Made by a program: the position numbers and the translations under genes
Notes under the pieces: model-generated
The model's database searches: none
The model's input: the letters and a program-made list of their open reading frames with translations, nothing else
What the model was told of the DNA's origin: nothing
Part shown: positions 51,917 through 59,448 of the stretch, one piece after another
How positions within the stretch are numbered: position 1 is the stretch's first letter
Layout: the number at the start of each line of letters is the position of its first letter
Assembly: GCF_029057325.1 (NCBI RefSeq)
Contig: NZ_JAICZW010000012.1
Span: 1 to 59,448, forward strand
DNA: 59,448 bases
Direction: 5' to 3'
From: Bacteroides sp.
Lineage (GTDB): Bacteria > Bacteroidota > Bacteroidia > Bacteroidales > Bacteroidaceae

Positions 51917-53251
51917 TCATCGCGTCTGTTTCCTGAACCTCAGCCACAGCATCACCCCCGCACTGGTCAGCCCGAAGGGGAAAGCCATCCAGATGCCCGT
52001 CAGCCCCCAACCCAAGATAAAGCCGCAGAGGTAGCCCACTGGCAAAGAGATAAAAAAATAGGAGATGAAGGCGATGACCATCATCGGCTTCACGTCTGAA
52101 ATGCCCCGCAGGGCATTGGCGAAGGTTATCTGCAACCCGTCGCCGAACTGATAAATCAGGAAGGGAAAGAAGAGGGCGGAAACCATGGCAGACACTTCCG
52201 CATTGTCCGTGAACCATCCGCCCACCTGGCCGTGAAGGGCAAAAACGATGCTGAGCAACACCACCTCCATGCAGAGCATGATATGGAAGCCCGCGTATGC
52301 CGAACGGCGTACATTCGGCACATCTCCCTGTCCCTTGAAGTTGCTGACACGCACCGCCACAGCGGCCCCCATGCCATAGTACATCATGAAAGTGAACTGA
52401 GCGATGGTAAGCATTATCTGGTGGGAAGCCAGCGCCAGCGTACCCAGCCACCCCACCATGATGACACTGAGGCTGAACGAAGCGGTCTCCATGCCCATCT
52501 GCATGCCGACAGGCCATCCCAACGCATTGAGCTGCTTGAACATCGGCGCCGACCAGCCCAAGCGCATGAAGCCTACCTTGTAACGGATGAAGCGGCGGCT
52601 GCGAAGCACAATCACGGCAAAGACCACCACCATCACGATGCGGGAGAACAGCGTGCTGACACCCGCGCCCAGCAGCCCCATTTCCGGAAAGCCCAGCTTT
52701 CCGTTGATAAGGATGTAGTTGCCCACAATGTTCAGGGTATTCCCTCCAAGCAGAATCCACATGGCGGTGCGCGTATCGGTAATGCCGTCTGTGAACTGCT
52801 TGAAGCCATTGAACAGCATGACAAAGACCAGCGAGGCAAGCAGCACCAGATAATAAGGCTTAATCAGCGGCAGCAAGTCCTCGGGCTGCCCCAGTCGCTC
52901 CACATTGAAGTATAGAACAGCCATCACAAAGGTCAGCAGCAAGGCTACGCATACATTCGCCACCAGGCTGCACCGCAACGCCTGCCCGGCTTCGGCATGG
53001 CGGCGGTTGCCGTAGAAACCGCCCACCACCGGTGTCAGTCCGTAGCTGAAACCCGTACTGAAGATGATGCACAGCGTGAAGAGATTGTTCACAAACGAAG
53101 CGGCACCCAGCTCTTCCGTGCTGTGATGCCCAATCATCAACGTATCGGCAAAGCCCAATACGATGACTCCCAACTGCCCCACCACAATGGGCATCCCCAA
53201 AAAGAGCAAGGCTTTGTAATGTTGTTTATAGGTATCGAATAGATGTTTCAT
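51917..53251 (-). CDS. MATE-family multidrug/sodium efflux transporter
   Basis: 444 residues from ATG 53251 (MKHLFDTYKQHYKALLFLG); the longer ORF upstream runs through a dispersed repeat. About 12 membrane segments. NorM-type wording: GMPIVVGQLGVIVLGFADTLMIGHHSTEELGAASFVNNLF at the N-terminus and GAAVAVRVSNFKGQGD in the second half. It exports cationic compounds in exchange for Na+ or H+. It is followed at its 3' side by the convergent propeller gene end (33 bases). Confidence 0.93.
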   Translation of the reverse strand: MKHLFDTYKQHYKALLFLGMPIVVGQLGVIVLGFADTLMIGHHSTEELGAASFVNNLFTLCIIFSTGFSYGLTPVVGGFYGNRRHAEAGQALRCSLVANVCVALLLTFVMAVLYFNVERLGQPEDLLPLIKPYYLVLLASLVFVMLFNGFKQFTDGITDTRTAMWILLGGNTLNIVGNYILINGKLGFPEMGLLGAGVSTLFSRIVMVVVFAVIVLRSRRFIRYKVGFMRLGWSAPMFKQLNALGWPVGMQMGMETASFSLSVIMVGWLGTLALASHQIMLTIAQFTFMMYYGMGAAVAVRVSNFKGQGDVPNVRRSAYAGFHIMLCMEVVLLSIVFALHGQVGGWFTDNAEVSAMVSALFFPFLIYQFGDGLQITFANALRGISDVKPMMVIAFISYFFISLPVGYLCGFILGWGLTGIWMAFPFGLTSAGVMLWLRFRKQTR

Positions 53252-53271
53252 GATGATATGATTACAAAAAG

Positions 53272-53310
53272 GAATTATCGGAAGTTGGCAGAAGTTATCG
53301 GGAGTCAAAA
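53272..53310. repeat. Short dispersed repeat (ACTCCCGATAACTTC type)
   Basis: The reverse complement reads GACTCCCGATAACTTCTGCC followed by AACTTCCGATAATTCC. The same motif family occurs at 54855-54896 and inside the 3' end of the kinase gene (32549-32567). It is a tandem 16-18 base unit. Confidence 0.6.
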
Positions 53311-53404
53311 GCCAATACTCCGAATCATGCAAGCAGGACTATCGGCCTTTAACTCCTAAGGAGGTTGTCAAAAACGAAAAGGAACCGACATAATGATAAA
53401 TTTC

Positions 53405-53474
53405 AGGCACGGATTACACGGAATTCACGGATTAACAAAGAAGAAAACCTTGTAAATCCGTGTGATCCGTGCCT
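53405..53474. repeat. Long hairpin GGCACGGATTACACGG between MATE and M16 genes
   Basis: AGGCACGGATTACACGGA (53405-53422) pairs with TCCGTGTGATCCGTGCCT (53457-53474) with one G-T pair in 18. It lies 31 bases after the M16 peptidase stop, in the right place for a transcript end, but lacks a U-tract. This CACGGATTACACGGATT wording is a frequent dispersed repeat in Bacteroidetes. Confidence 0.65.
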
Positions 53475-53505
53475 AAAAGATAGTGAAATGTATGTTCTGA
53501 CACAT

Positions 53506-54753
53506 CTACTTAGAACTCCCGACAACTCCTTTATAATACAACACCGCCGCATTCTCGTCGCGAAACGTCTGCCGCGCCACTCTGCGGAGTTGTTCTGCCG
53601 TCACCGCACGGTAGTTGTCCACCTCCCGGTCTATGTCTTCCGCCTGCCCTGTCAGTTCGAACCAGGCAAGGTTCGTAGCCACATTCAGGTAGTTGATGTT
53701 GCCGAATATCTGCGTGGATTCAAATTTGTTCTTCACCTTCTCCAGCTCCTGCCCGCCAACAAGCACGTTCCGCAACTCTTCCAGTTCCCGGCGGACAGCC
53801 GCTTCCGCCTGCTCCAGAGAGACGCCTGCAGAAGGTTTTCCGCTGATGTGGAGCAATCCCGCATCCCGGGTGCCGGAAATGTAGGCATCAAGACTGGAAA
53901 AGAGCTTCTGCTCCTGCACCAGCTTGCGTGTCAAGCGGCTGGAGCGCCCGTTGCTCAGGATATCCGACAGGATGTCGAAAGCATAATAGTCGGCTTCATT
54001 GCGACCGCACATACGGTAAGCCATGAACAAGGCATCCAGAGGGACGTTCCGTTCCACCGTCTGCCTGCGCTCTGCTGTCTGCATGGGTTCCTGCGGCAGT
54101 TGCCTCACCGGCACTTCCCTGCGGGGAATCGGGCCGAACCACTTCTCCGTCAGCCTGACCGTTTCTTCCCACGAGATGTTTCCGGTAACGGCGAGCACTG
54201 CGTTGTTGGGTGCATAGAAGCGGAAAAAGAACTCCTTCACCTCGGCAAGCGTGGCGTTGGCGATGTGTGAAAGTTCTTTCCCGATAGTAGGCCAGCGATA
54301 AGGGTGCTTCTGATAGGCCAGTGGACGAAGCAGATGCCCCACATCGCCATACGGCTGGTTCAGGCAACGCTGCTTGAACTCTTCGATCACCACCGCCCGC
54401 TGCACTTCGAGACTCTGCTCGCTGAACGCCAATTCCAGCATGCGGTCGGATTCCAACCAGAATCCGATTTCCACATTCGACTTCGGAATCGTCAGGTAGT
54501 AGTTGGTGATGTCATTGTTTGTCCACGCGTTGTTCTCCCCGCCTGCCCGTTGCAGCGGGGTGTCATAATCAGGGATGTGCACCGAACCTCCGAACATCAG
54601 GTGCTCGAAGAGGTGGGCGAAACCGGTGTGGTCGGGATGCTCGTCGCGGGCACCGACATCATAGACAATGTTCAGGGCGACCATTTGCGTGCTGCGGTCC
54701 TCGTGATGCACCAGACGCAGGCCGTTGGGAAGACGGTATTTATTTATCTTCAT
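53506..54753 (-). CDS. M16-family zinc peptidase (pitrilysin/processing-peptidase type)
   Basis: 415 residues, the half-size type (two homologous ~210-residue halves). The inverted zinc motif HLFEH lies near residue 48 (GFAHLFEHLMFGGS), with the third ligand Glu further along in the VVIEEFKQ helix. GGENNAWTNNDITNYYL is the conserved catalytic-half block. No signal peptide is seen, so it is probably cytoplasmic or exported by another route. Such enzymes cleave small unfolded peptides. It precedes a cyclophilin lipoprotein gene region on the same strand (149 bases apart). Confidence 0.92.
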   Translation of the reverse strand: MKINKYRLPNGLRLVHHEDRSTQMVALNIVYDVGARDEHPDHTGFAHLFEHLMFGGSVHIPDYDTPLQRAGGENNAWTNNDITNYYLTIPKSNVEIGFWLESDRMLELAFSEQSLEVQRAVVIEEFKQRCLNQPYGDVGHLLRPLAYQKHPYRWPTIGKELSHIANATLAEVKEFFFRFYAPNNAVLAVTGNISWEETVRLTEKWFGPIPRREVPVRQLPQEPMQTAERRQTVERNVPLDALFMAYRMCGRNEADYYAFDILSDILSNGRSSRLTRKLVQEQKLFSSLDAYISGTRDAGLLHISGKPSAGVSLEQAEAAVRRELEELRNVLVGGQELEKVKNKFESTQIFGNINYLNVATNLAWFELTGQAEDIDREVDNYRAVTAEQLRRVARQTFRDENAAVLYYKGVVGSSK

Positions 54754-54847
54754 AATTTATAGGACGAAAAGAGTTACCGGAAGTCATTCGGGAGCAATCA
54801 CTCCGTTAGGAGGTAAAGGCCCATCGCATAGCGATAGAAAAGGTATT

Positions 54848-54896
54848 GGTTCCTAACTCCCGGACAACTCCTGCCAACTCCCGATAACTCCTTTAA
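54848..54896. repeat. Short tandem dispersed repeat (AACTCCCGATAACTCC)
   Basis: CTAACTCCCGGACAACTCCTGCC then AACTCCCGATAACTCC: three diverged 16-18 base units. It sits between the cyclophilin stop and the M16 start. Related copies are at 32549-32567 and 53272-53310. Confidence 0.65.
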
Positions 54897-54901
54897 ATCG
54901 A

Positions 54902-55738
54902 TTACAACACCGTCACTTTCTTAATCACCACATCCTCCTCCGGACGGTCGTTGCGGTCGGTCTTCACCTTCTGTATGCTGTCCACCACGTCCATGCCTTC
55001 CAGCACTTCGCCAAACACGGTATATGAGCCGTCCAGATGGGGCGTACCGCCCACGGTAGTATAGGCCTTCACCTGTTCGGGGGTGAATCGGAATTCCGGT
55101 TCATTGGCCACCTGTGCCTCTGCCTGCGCTATCAAGGAGTCTTGCAGGTTCATCAGACCATCCTGGTCGCCCGCCTTGCGCATCTTGTAGATTTCTTTCA
55201 TGTGTTTCTGTGCCAGCGCATTGAAAACGTTGTTCAGGCGCACCTGGTTCATCTGCTGCTCCATGCCCAGCAGGGTGGAGTCGCTATAGACCTTTCCGGT
55301 AACGATGTAGAACTGGCATCCGGAGGATTCCTTGTTCGGATTCACCTCATCGCCCTGACGTGCGGCAGACAAGGCACCTTTCTTGTGGAAATACTGCGGA
55401 TAGACAAACTCGGCAGGAACGGTATAGCCCACGTCGCCCGATCCCAGCATCTTGCCTTTCGGGGCGCCTTTCGATTCCGGGTCGCCTGCCTGTATCATGA
55501 AATCCTTGATGACCCGATGAAAGAGCGTGCCCTCATACGTGCCTTCCTTGGCCAGTTTGATAAAATTGTCGCGATGTTTCGGCGTTTCGTTATAGAGCTT
55601 CACGATGATGTCGCCCGCACTGGTTTCAATCTTCAGCTTTGTTTCTTTTTCCATGTCTCCTTGTTGTTTTTGTCCCGGCTTGCATGCTGTCAGCCCGCAA
55701 GCCAGCAGGGTTAATAATACAATGATGTTCCGTTTCAT
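54902..55738 (-). CDS. Cyclophilin-type peptidyl-prolyl isomerase lipoprotein
   Basis: 278 residues from ATG 55738 (MKRNIIVLLTLLACGLTAC), a signal peptide with lipobox GLTAC. Cyclophilin core blocks are LKIETSAGDIIVKLYNETPKHRDNF, GTLFHRVIKDFMIQAGDPESKG, SGCQFYIVTG and GSYTVFGEVLEGMDVVDSI. An insertion of about 55 residues between the last two (LGMEQQMNQVRLNNVFNALA...) is typical of the Bacteroidetes periplasmic form. It helps fold envelope proteins. The catalytic Arg (HRV) and Gln (FMIQAGD) are kept. Confidence 0.94.
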   Translation of the reverse strand: MKRNIIVLLTLLACGLTACKPGQKQQGDMEKETKLKIETSAGDIIVKLYNETPKHRDNFIKLAKEGTYEGTLFHRVIKDFMIQAGDPESKGAPKGKMLGSGDVGYTVPAEFVYPQYFHKKGALSAARQGDEVNPNKESSGCQFYIVTGKVYSDSTLLGMEQQMNQVRLNNVFNALAQKHMKEIYKMRKAGDQDGLMNLQDSLIAQAEAQVANEPEFRFTPEQVKAYTTVGGTPHLDGSYTVFGEVLEGMDVVDSIQKVKTDRNDRPEEDVVIKKVTVL

Positions 55739-55764
55739 TCGTTTTTCTATTTGATTAAAGTCCG

Positions 55765-55772
55765 CAAATATA
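55765..55772 (-). promoter_or_regulatory. Cyclophilin gene promoter -7 box
   Basis: Minus-strand TATATTTG, 26 bases before the start at 55738 and only 6 bases past the stop of the upstream kinase gene. This supports the chosen start. Confidence 0.55.
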
Positions 55773-55778
55773 CGAAAA

Positions 55779-58091
55779 TCAGCCCAAAGCCGCAAAGAAA
55801 GATTGTGCCTGCGTCTTCACCTCCTCTATGCAGGCAAGCAGGGAGAGTGCATGCGCCTTCAGTTCGTTGGTGAAAGGAGCCTCCCGGGAAGATTCCAGCA
55901 GCCTCATCAAGGCTACCGCCTCCGTGGCGCCAATCAGGGTGAAGAGGGGAATCATCTTATGCGAGACGGCAGCCAGTTCTTCTACCTCCTCACACTCCAC
56001 CGCCTTCCGCAGACGTGCCGCATGCAGACGGGTCTCAGCAAGAAAACTCTCCACGATAGACTTCGCCTCCTTTGGGTCGCCTGCAGAGAAAGCCGTGAGA
56101 GACGAGAAGTCAAGCTCTTTCGGACTATCCGGAACTTCCGCCGCCGGTGCATCGACCGCCTGCTCCAATTCGCCCAGCAGTTCGCCGACGGTAAACGGCT
56201 TGTGCAGGCATCCGGCAAATCCATGAGCCACAAACTCCTCGCGGCGCATGTCGCTACGGGCGGTAACGGCTATCACCGGGAGGGTGCACGCCTGCGGGAT
56301 GTTCGACGCACGAAGCAATGCCAGCAGGTCGAAGCCGTTCATGGCAGGCATCTGCACGTCGGTGAGCAGCGCATCGAAAGTATCGGTGCGCAAAGCATCG
56401 AGCAACTCGTCCGGTTGCAAGCAGGAGACCGAATCGATGCCACCCTGCCTGAGCATGGCAGCCGTAAGAGTGAGCTGGATGCGGTCATCGTCAATCAGAA
56501 GAAGGCGCTTCAGTTGGAATGAAGAATCTCCTTGCGGCATGACAGCGCAGCCCCACTCTTCATGCTTCATTCTTAATTCTTCATTCCTCCCCGATTCTTC
56601 ATTATCAACCGGTTCTTCATTTAAAAAGGTCGGGATACACAGGGTAAAGGTGCTCCCCTTACCGGGCACGCTATCCACCCAGATGGTGCCTCCAAGCAGC
56701 TGTACCAACATGCGGACAATGGAAAGGCCGAGCCCGAAGCCCTCTTTCCCCTGGGCATCCGGCAGGCGGGTGAACTCCCGAAAGATGCGTTCGCAGTCGG
56801 CAGGTTGCATGCCTTTGCCGGTATCTGCAACAGCTATCACCAAAGAACACCCCTCGTAACGGGCAGTCAGCGTGATGCTGCCCCGCTCCGTAAACTTCAC
56901 GGCATTAGAAAGCAGGTTATCGACCACCTGCCGCAGGCGCAAGGGGTCGCCCGTACAGGGCTCTGCCAAGCGGGAGTCCATATCGCAGTGAAACGCCAAC
57001 CCTTTTGCCGCCACAAGCGGTTGGAAACCGGCACACACCTCTTCAAGCAAGCGTAAAGGACGGAAAGCCACCCGGCGGACCTCTACTTTGTTCAACTCCA
57101 GCGAATGGAAGTCAAGCAAGTCGGTCACCAGCTTCAACAAATGCTCTGAGGAGCTCCTGATATGGTTCACATAAAGCCGTTGCCGCTCCTCTTCCACCAA
57201 CCGGACGAGCAGGTCGGCATATCCAATGATAGAGCCAAGCGGCGCCTTGAAGTCGTGGGTGATGGCAAGCATCAGCTTCTCGCGGACGGCAAGTAGCTCT
57301 TCGGCACGGCGGCGCGCCTCTTCCAACTCACGCCGGTAGCGATTGCTGCGGGTGATGTCACGCCCGATGACGACAAGGAACAGCACCGAAAGCAGCAGTG
57401 CGCCCGCTGCAATGCCCCCAATCGTCCGGACCGAACGGTGACGGACCTCCTGACGATATGTCGCCTCCGCCCGCGCACGCAGAAGGGTTTCCGCCTCATG
57501 CTCTTTCAGCAGGCTGTCGATGCGAACGGCCAGCAGGTCGCTGCGGCGTTGCAGGTCACGCTTGCGACGCTGCACGGCGGTGTGCACCGCCCTCTTCTGC
57601 CGCGCCACGGCACGCAACTCTTCGTGCAAGGAGTCGGCAGGATTATAGGGCGCAAGCAGCGTATCCGTAGCATATTCAAGAGAGGTATTCACCCGGATTA
57701 CCGTATCCTTTCTGGGCGGAGCAAATACCTCGCCCAGACGGCGGAAGAAGCCTTTCTTGCGAACGGGGGTCACCACCGTGTCGCGGTGTGCAATGACCCG
57801 GTGCTGCACACGCTGCCGGATAACGGCTGAATCCTGCCGGGCAAGAATCTGCTCAATGTCGGCTTCGGAGAGCATGGTGCCCTCCGAAGCGCCCGACGTA
57901 CGCAACATCTTTATCGTGTTGGCATCCTTCTCGCGCAAGAGAGCAAGCAGGCTGTCCGTCCACTGCACGTCGCAGGAATCGGACCGCATCAGGTTCTCCA
58001 TCTCACGGTGCACAAAAAACAACGAGAAAAACAGCGCCGCCAGCAGCAACGCATAACCTGCTCCAATCTTAACTTTAGAAACACTCTTCAT
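55779..58091 (-). CDS. Hybrid histidine kinase with receiver and HPt domains
   Basis: 770 residues from ATG 58091 (MKSVSKVKIGAGYALLLAAL). Two membrane segments (about 8-26 and 228-248) enclose a helical, Arg/Glu-rich periplasmic region. HisKA: His near 279 (LAITHDFKAPLGSIIGYADLL). HATPase: NLLSNAVKFTERGS, ADTGKGM, GFGLGLSIV. Receiver: Asp near 578 (LLTDVQMPAMNG). HPt: His near 711 (SHKMIPLFTLIGA). A full His-Asp-His relay is present, so output needs a separate regulator; the divergent sigma-54 regulator is the obvious partner. The linker before the receiver is built of Asn-Glu-Glu repeats. Confidence 0.93.
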   Translation of the reverse strand: MKSVSKVKIGAGYALLLAALFFSLFFVHREMENLMRSDSCDVQWTDSLLALLREKDANTIKMLRTSGASEGTMLSEADIEQILARQDSAVIRQRVQHRVIAHRDTVVTPVRKKGFFRRLGEVFAPPRKDTVIRVNTSLEYATDTLLAPYNPADSLHEELRAVARQKRAVHTAVQRRKRDLQRRSDLLAVRIDSLLKEHEAETLLRARAEATYRQEVRHRSVRTIGGIAAGALLLSVLFLVVIGRDITRSNRYRRELEEARRRAEELLAVREKLMLAITHDFKAPLGSIIGYADLLVRLVEEERQRLYVNHIRSSSEHLLKLVTDLLDFHSLELNKVEVRRVAFRPLRLLEEVCAGFQPLVAAKGLAFHCDMDSRLAEPCTGDPLRLRQVVDNLLSNAVKFTERGSITLTARYEGCSLVIAVADTGKGMQPADCERIFREFTRLPDAQGKEGFGLGLSIVRMLVQLLGGTIWVDSVPGKGSTFTLCIPTFLNEEPVDNEESGRNEELRMKHEEWGCAVMPQGDSSFQLKRLLLIDDDRIQLTLTAAMLRQGGIDSVSCLQPDELLDALRTDTFDALLTDVQMPAMNGFDLLALLRASNIPQACTLPVIAVTARSDMRREEFVAHGFAGCLHKPFTVGELLGELEQAVDAPAAEVPDSPKELDFSSLTAFSAGDPKEAKSIVESFLAETRLHAARLRKAVECEEVEELAAVSHKMIPLFTLIGATEAVALMRLLESSREAPFTNELKAHALSLLACIEEVKTQAQSFFAALG

Positions 58092-58229
58092 ACCCGGTGA
58101 CAAAATATAAGCCTGCAATATTCGCAAAATCCGACGGCATCTGCAAGCAAACACCGGGAAAGCTTCCCGTTCACCGCTCTTTTATTTTAATTTAAAGCTG
58201 CCGATAGAACCTATTCAGACAAAAGCACG

Positions 58230-58237
58230 TACCTTTG
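58230..58237 (+). promoter_or_regulatory. Promoter -7 box of the sigma-54 regulator gene
   Basis: TACCTTTG, exact TAnnTTTG match, 32 bases before the ATG at 58270, in the 178-base divergent gap with the hybrid kinase. Confidence 0.6.
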
Positions 58238-58269
58238 CCCACACCTAAAAGAAATAAAAGTTCCAGACA

Positions 58270-59448
58270 ATGATCTCCATATTAATCGTAGAAGATGACA
58301 CCACCTATGGCATGATGCTGAAGACATGGCTCGGCAAGCAGGGTTTCCAAGTGGCAACCGCCGGCAGCATCGCCAGTGCTCAAAAGCAGATTGAAGCGGA
58401 AACTCCGGACCTGATACTGTCCGACCTGCGCCTACCCGACAAGGATGGCATCGACCTGCTGAAGTGGTTGGGGAAGAATGGCAGGCAGATACCGCTGATT
58501 GTCATGACAAGCTATGCCGACATACAGACTGCCGTCCAGACCATGAAACTGGGTGCCTGCGACTATGTGGCAAAGCCGGTGAATCCGGAACTGCTGCTGA
58601 AGAAGATTCGGGAGGCACTGGCGGCCTCCCCGGACAAAGCCCGCCCCACCGCCGGGAAACCTGCACACCAACCGGCCGCCACCCCCCTGCCCGCCGACTT
58701 CCTGGAAGGGGAAAGCGATGCCGCCAGACAACTCTACCACTACGTAAGGCTGGTGGCTCCTACCAACATGTCCGTACTTGTCAACGGTGCCAGTGGAACG
58801 GGCAAAGAATACGTAGCACGCCGCCTCCACCAGCTCAGCAAACGCGCCGACCGCCCGTTCATCGCCATTGACTGCGGCTCCATCCCCAAGGAACTGGCCG
58901 CATCGGAATTTTTCGGACACATCAAAGGAGCCTTCACCGGCGCACTGACCGACAAGACGGGAGCTTTCGTCGAAGCCCAAGGCGGCACCCTCTTTCTGGA
59001 CGAGATAGGAAACCTGAGCTACGAAGTGCAGATACAGCTGTTGCGTGCCTTGCAGGAGCGCAAAATACGCCCGGTCGGTTCGAACAAGGAAATAAGCGTG
59101 GACGTGCGCCTGGTGTCCGCCACCAACGAGAATCTGGAGCAGGCCATCGGAAAAGGCGCGTTCCGCGAGGACCTGTACCACCGCATCAACGAATTCACCC
59201 TGCGCATGCCGCCCCTCAAGGAGCGCCGCGAAGACATCCTGCCCTTTGCCAACTTCTTTCTGGAGCAGGCAAACCGCGAACTGGACAAGCAACTGTCCGG
59301 CTTCGACGGCAAGGCCTCCCGCGCATTGCTGGAATATGCCTGGCCCGGCAACCTGCGACAGATGAAGAACGTGGTGCGCCGCGCCACCCTGCTGGCACAA
59401 GGCACGTCCGTCACCCTCGACGAGCTGGGCGAACTGGCGATATCCACC
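58270..59448 (+). CDS. Sigma-54-dependent response regulator (NtrC family), C-terminus outside window
   Basis: 393 residues visible, open at the window end. Receiver domain 1-~118 with Asp9/Asp10, phospho-Asp52 (LILSDLRLPDKDG), Thr in MTSYAD and Lys in YVAKPV. AAA+ domain ~140-375: Walker A GASGTGKE (~173), the sigma-54 contact loop GAFTGA (~220-225), Walker B GGTLFLDEIG, then the Arg-finger region FREDLYHRIN. The C-terminal Fis-type DNA-binding helix is cut off. It would activate RpoN promoters when phosphorylated, probably by the divergent hybrid kinase through its HPt domain. Confidence 0.95.
   Translation, partial: MISILIVEDDTTYGMMLKTWLGKQGFQVATAGSIASAQKQIEAETPDLILSDLRLPDKDGIDLLKWLGKNGRQIPLIVMTSYADIQTAVQTMKLGACDYVAKPVNPELLLKKIREALAASPDKARPTAGKPAHQPAATPLPADFLEGESDAARQLYHYVRLVAPTNMSVLVNGASGTGKEYVARRLHQLSKRADRPFIAIDCGSIPKELAASEFFGHIKGAFTGALTDKTGAFVEAQGGTLFLDEIGNLSYEVQIQLLRALQERKIRPVGSNKEISVDVRLVSATNENLEQAIGKGAFREDLYHRINEFTLRMPPLKERREDILPFANFFLEQANRELDKQLSGFDGKASRALLEYAWPGNLRQMKNVVRRATLLAQGTSVTLDELGELAIST

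Noticed and set aside
58432..59400. 322-residue minus-strand ORF at the window end
   Set aside because: Antisense to the sigma-54 regulator, which has full receiver and AAA+ motifs on the plus strand.

Overview
The window looks like chromosome of a Bacteroides-type gut anaerobe (order Bacteroidales). Reasons: many promoters carry the Bacteroidetes -7 box TAnnTTTG (often TACCTTTG or TATATTTG) and classical Shine-Dalgarno sites are mostly absent. The gene content is also typical of the group: a TonB-dependent receptor, a fimbrillin/FISUMP lipoprotein, gldH, a TamL-like lipoprotein with TamB, an NVEALA peptide with a 6-bladed propeller lipoprotein, DUF3836, and an AAA-ATPase/PD-(D/E)XK protein. 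The species cannot be fixed from the sequence alone. No tRNA, rRNA, IS transposase or CRISPR array was seen.

Layout. 0-5.6 kb: end of a TonB receptor, a dispersed palindromic repeat, then a minus-strand operon metA - U32/RlhA-like protein - SH3/zinc-ribbon lipoprotein. 5.9-12 kb, plus strand: fimbrillin-like lipoprotein, metF, holB, a PSP1/RicT-like protein, gldH. 12-19.5 kb, minus strand: the rod-shape cluster mreB-mreC-mreD-mrdA-rodA, preceded by purH. 19.4-20.4 kb: an intergenic island made of two different dispersed repeat families. 20.4-25.6 kb: a small GNAT protein, pepO-type M13 peptidase, ABC-F ATPase and two small membrane proteins. 25.5-29.6 kb: a three-gene efflux operon (TolC, HlyD/EmrA, EmrB-like MFS). 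30-31.7 kb: AAA-ATPase/nuclease-like protein.

31.8-41.8 kb is the most interesting part: a self-contained peptide-export locus. It has an OmpR-type response regulator and sensor kinase (RprXY-like), three short precursor peptides with double-glycine leaders, a membrane-anchored protease-like protein with two aspartic DTG motifs, an HlyD adaptor, a C39-peptidase ABC exporter (PCAT), a TolC channel and a secreted DUF3836 protein. Six promoters in the locus share one architecture: TAAC half-sites repeated at 11-bp intervals, ending exactly 22 bp before a TAnnTTTG-like -7 box. Every such 56-bp block has the same length. This strongly suggests one dedicated regulon, probably controlled by the adjacent response regulator, which drives peptide production, maturation and secretion. 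The peptide/protease cassette is AT-rich compared with the export genes, as if the cargo had been exchanged.

41.9-59.4 kb: a sugar-nucleotidyltransferase-like protein, the tamB-tamL outer-membrane assembly pair, a second repeat-filled gap, the NVEALA/propeller pair, a MATE exporter, an M16 peptidase, a cyclophilin lipoprotein, and a divergent pair formed by a hybrid histidine kinase (HisKA-HATPase-REC-HPt) and a sigma-54-dependent response regulator that runs off the window end.

Two dispersed non-coding repeat families are prominent. One is a ~90-bp nested palindrome built on GACAGACACTTGTGT, with copies near 1.5, 20.1 and 39.6 kb. The last sits in a 231-bp MITE-like element with terminal inverted repeats and 7-bp flanking duplications, inside the leader of the exporter TolC gene. 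The other is a ~310-bp element built on CTTCGGACGTTCTTCGGAC, with copies near 19.9 and 50.2 kb.
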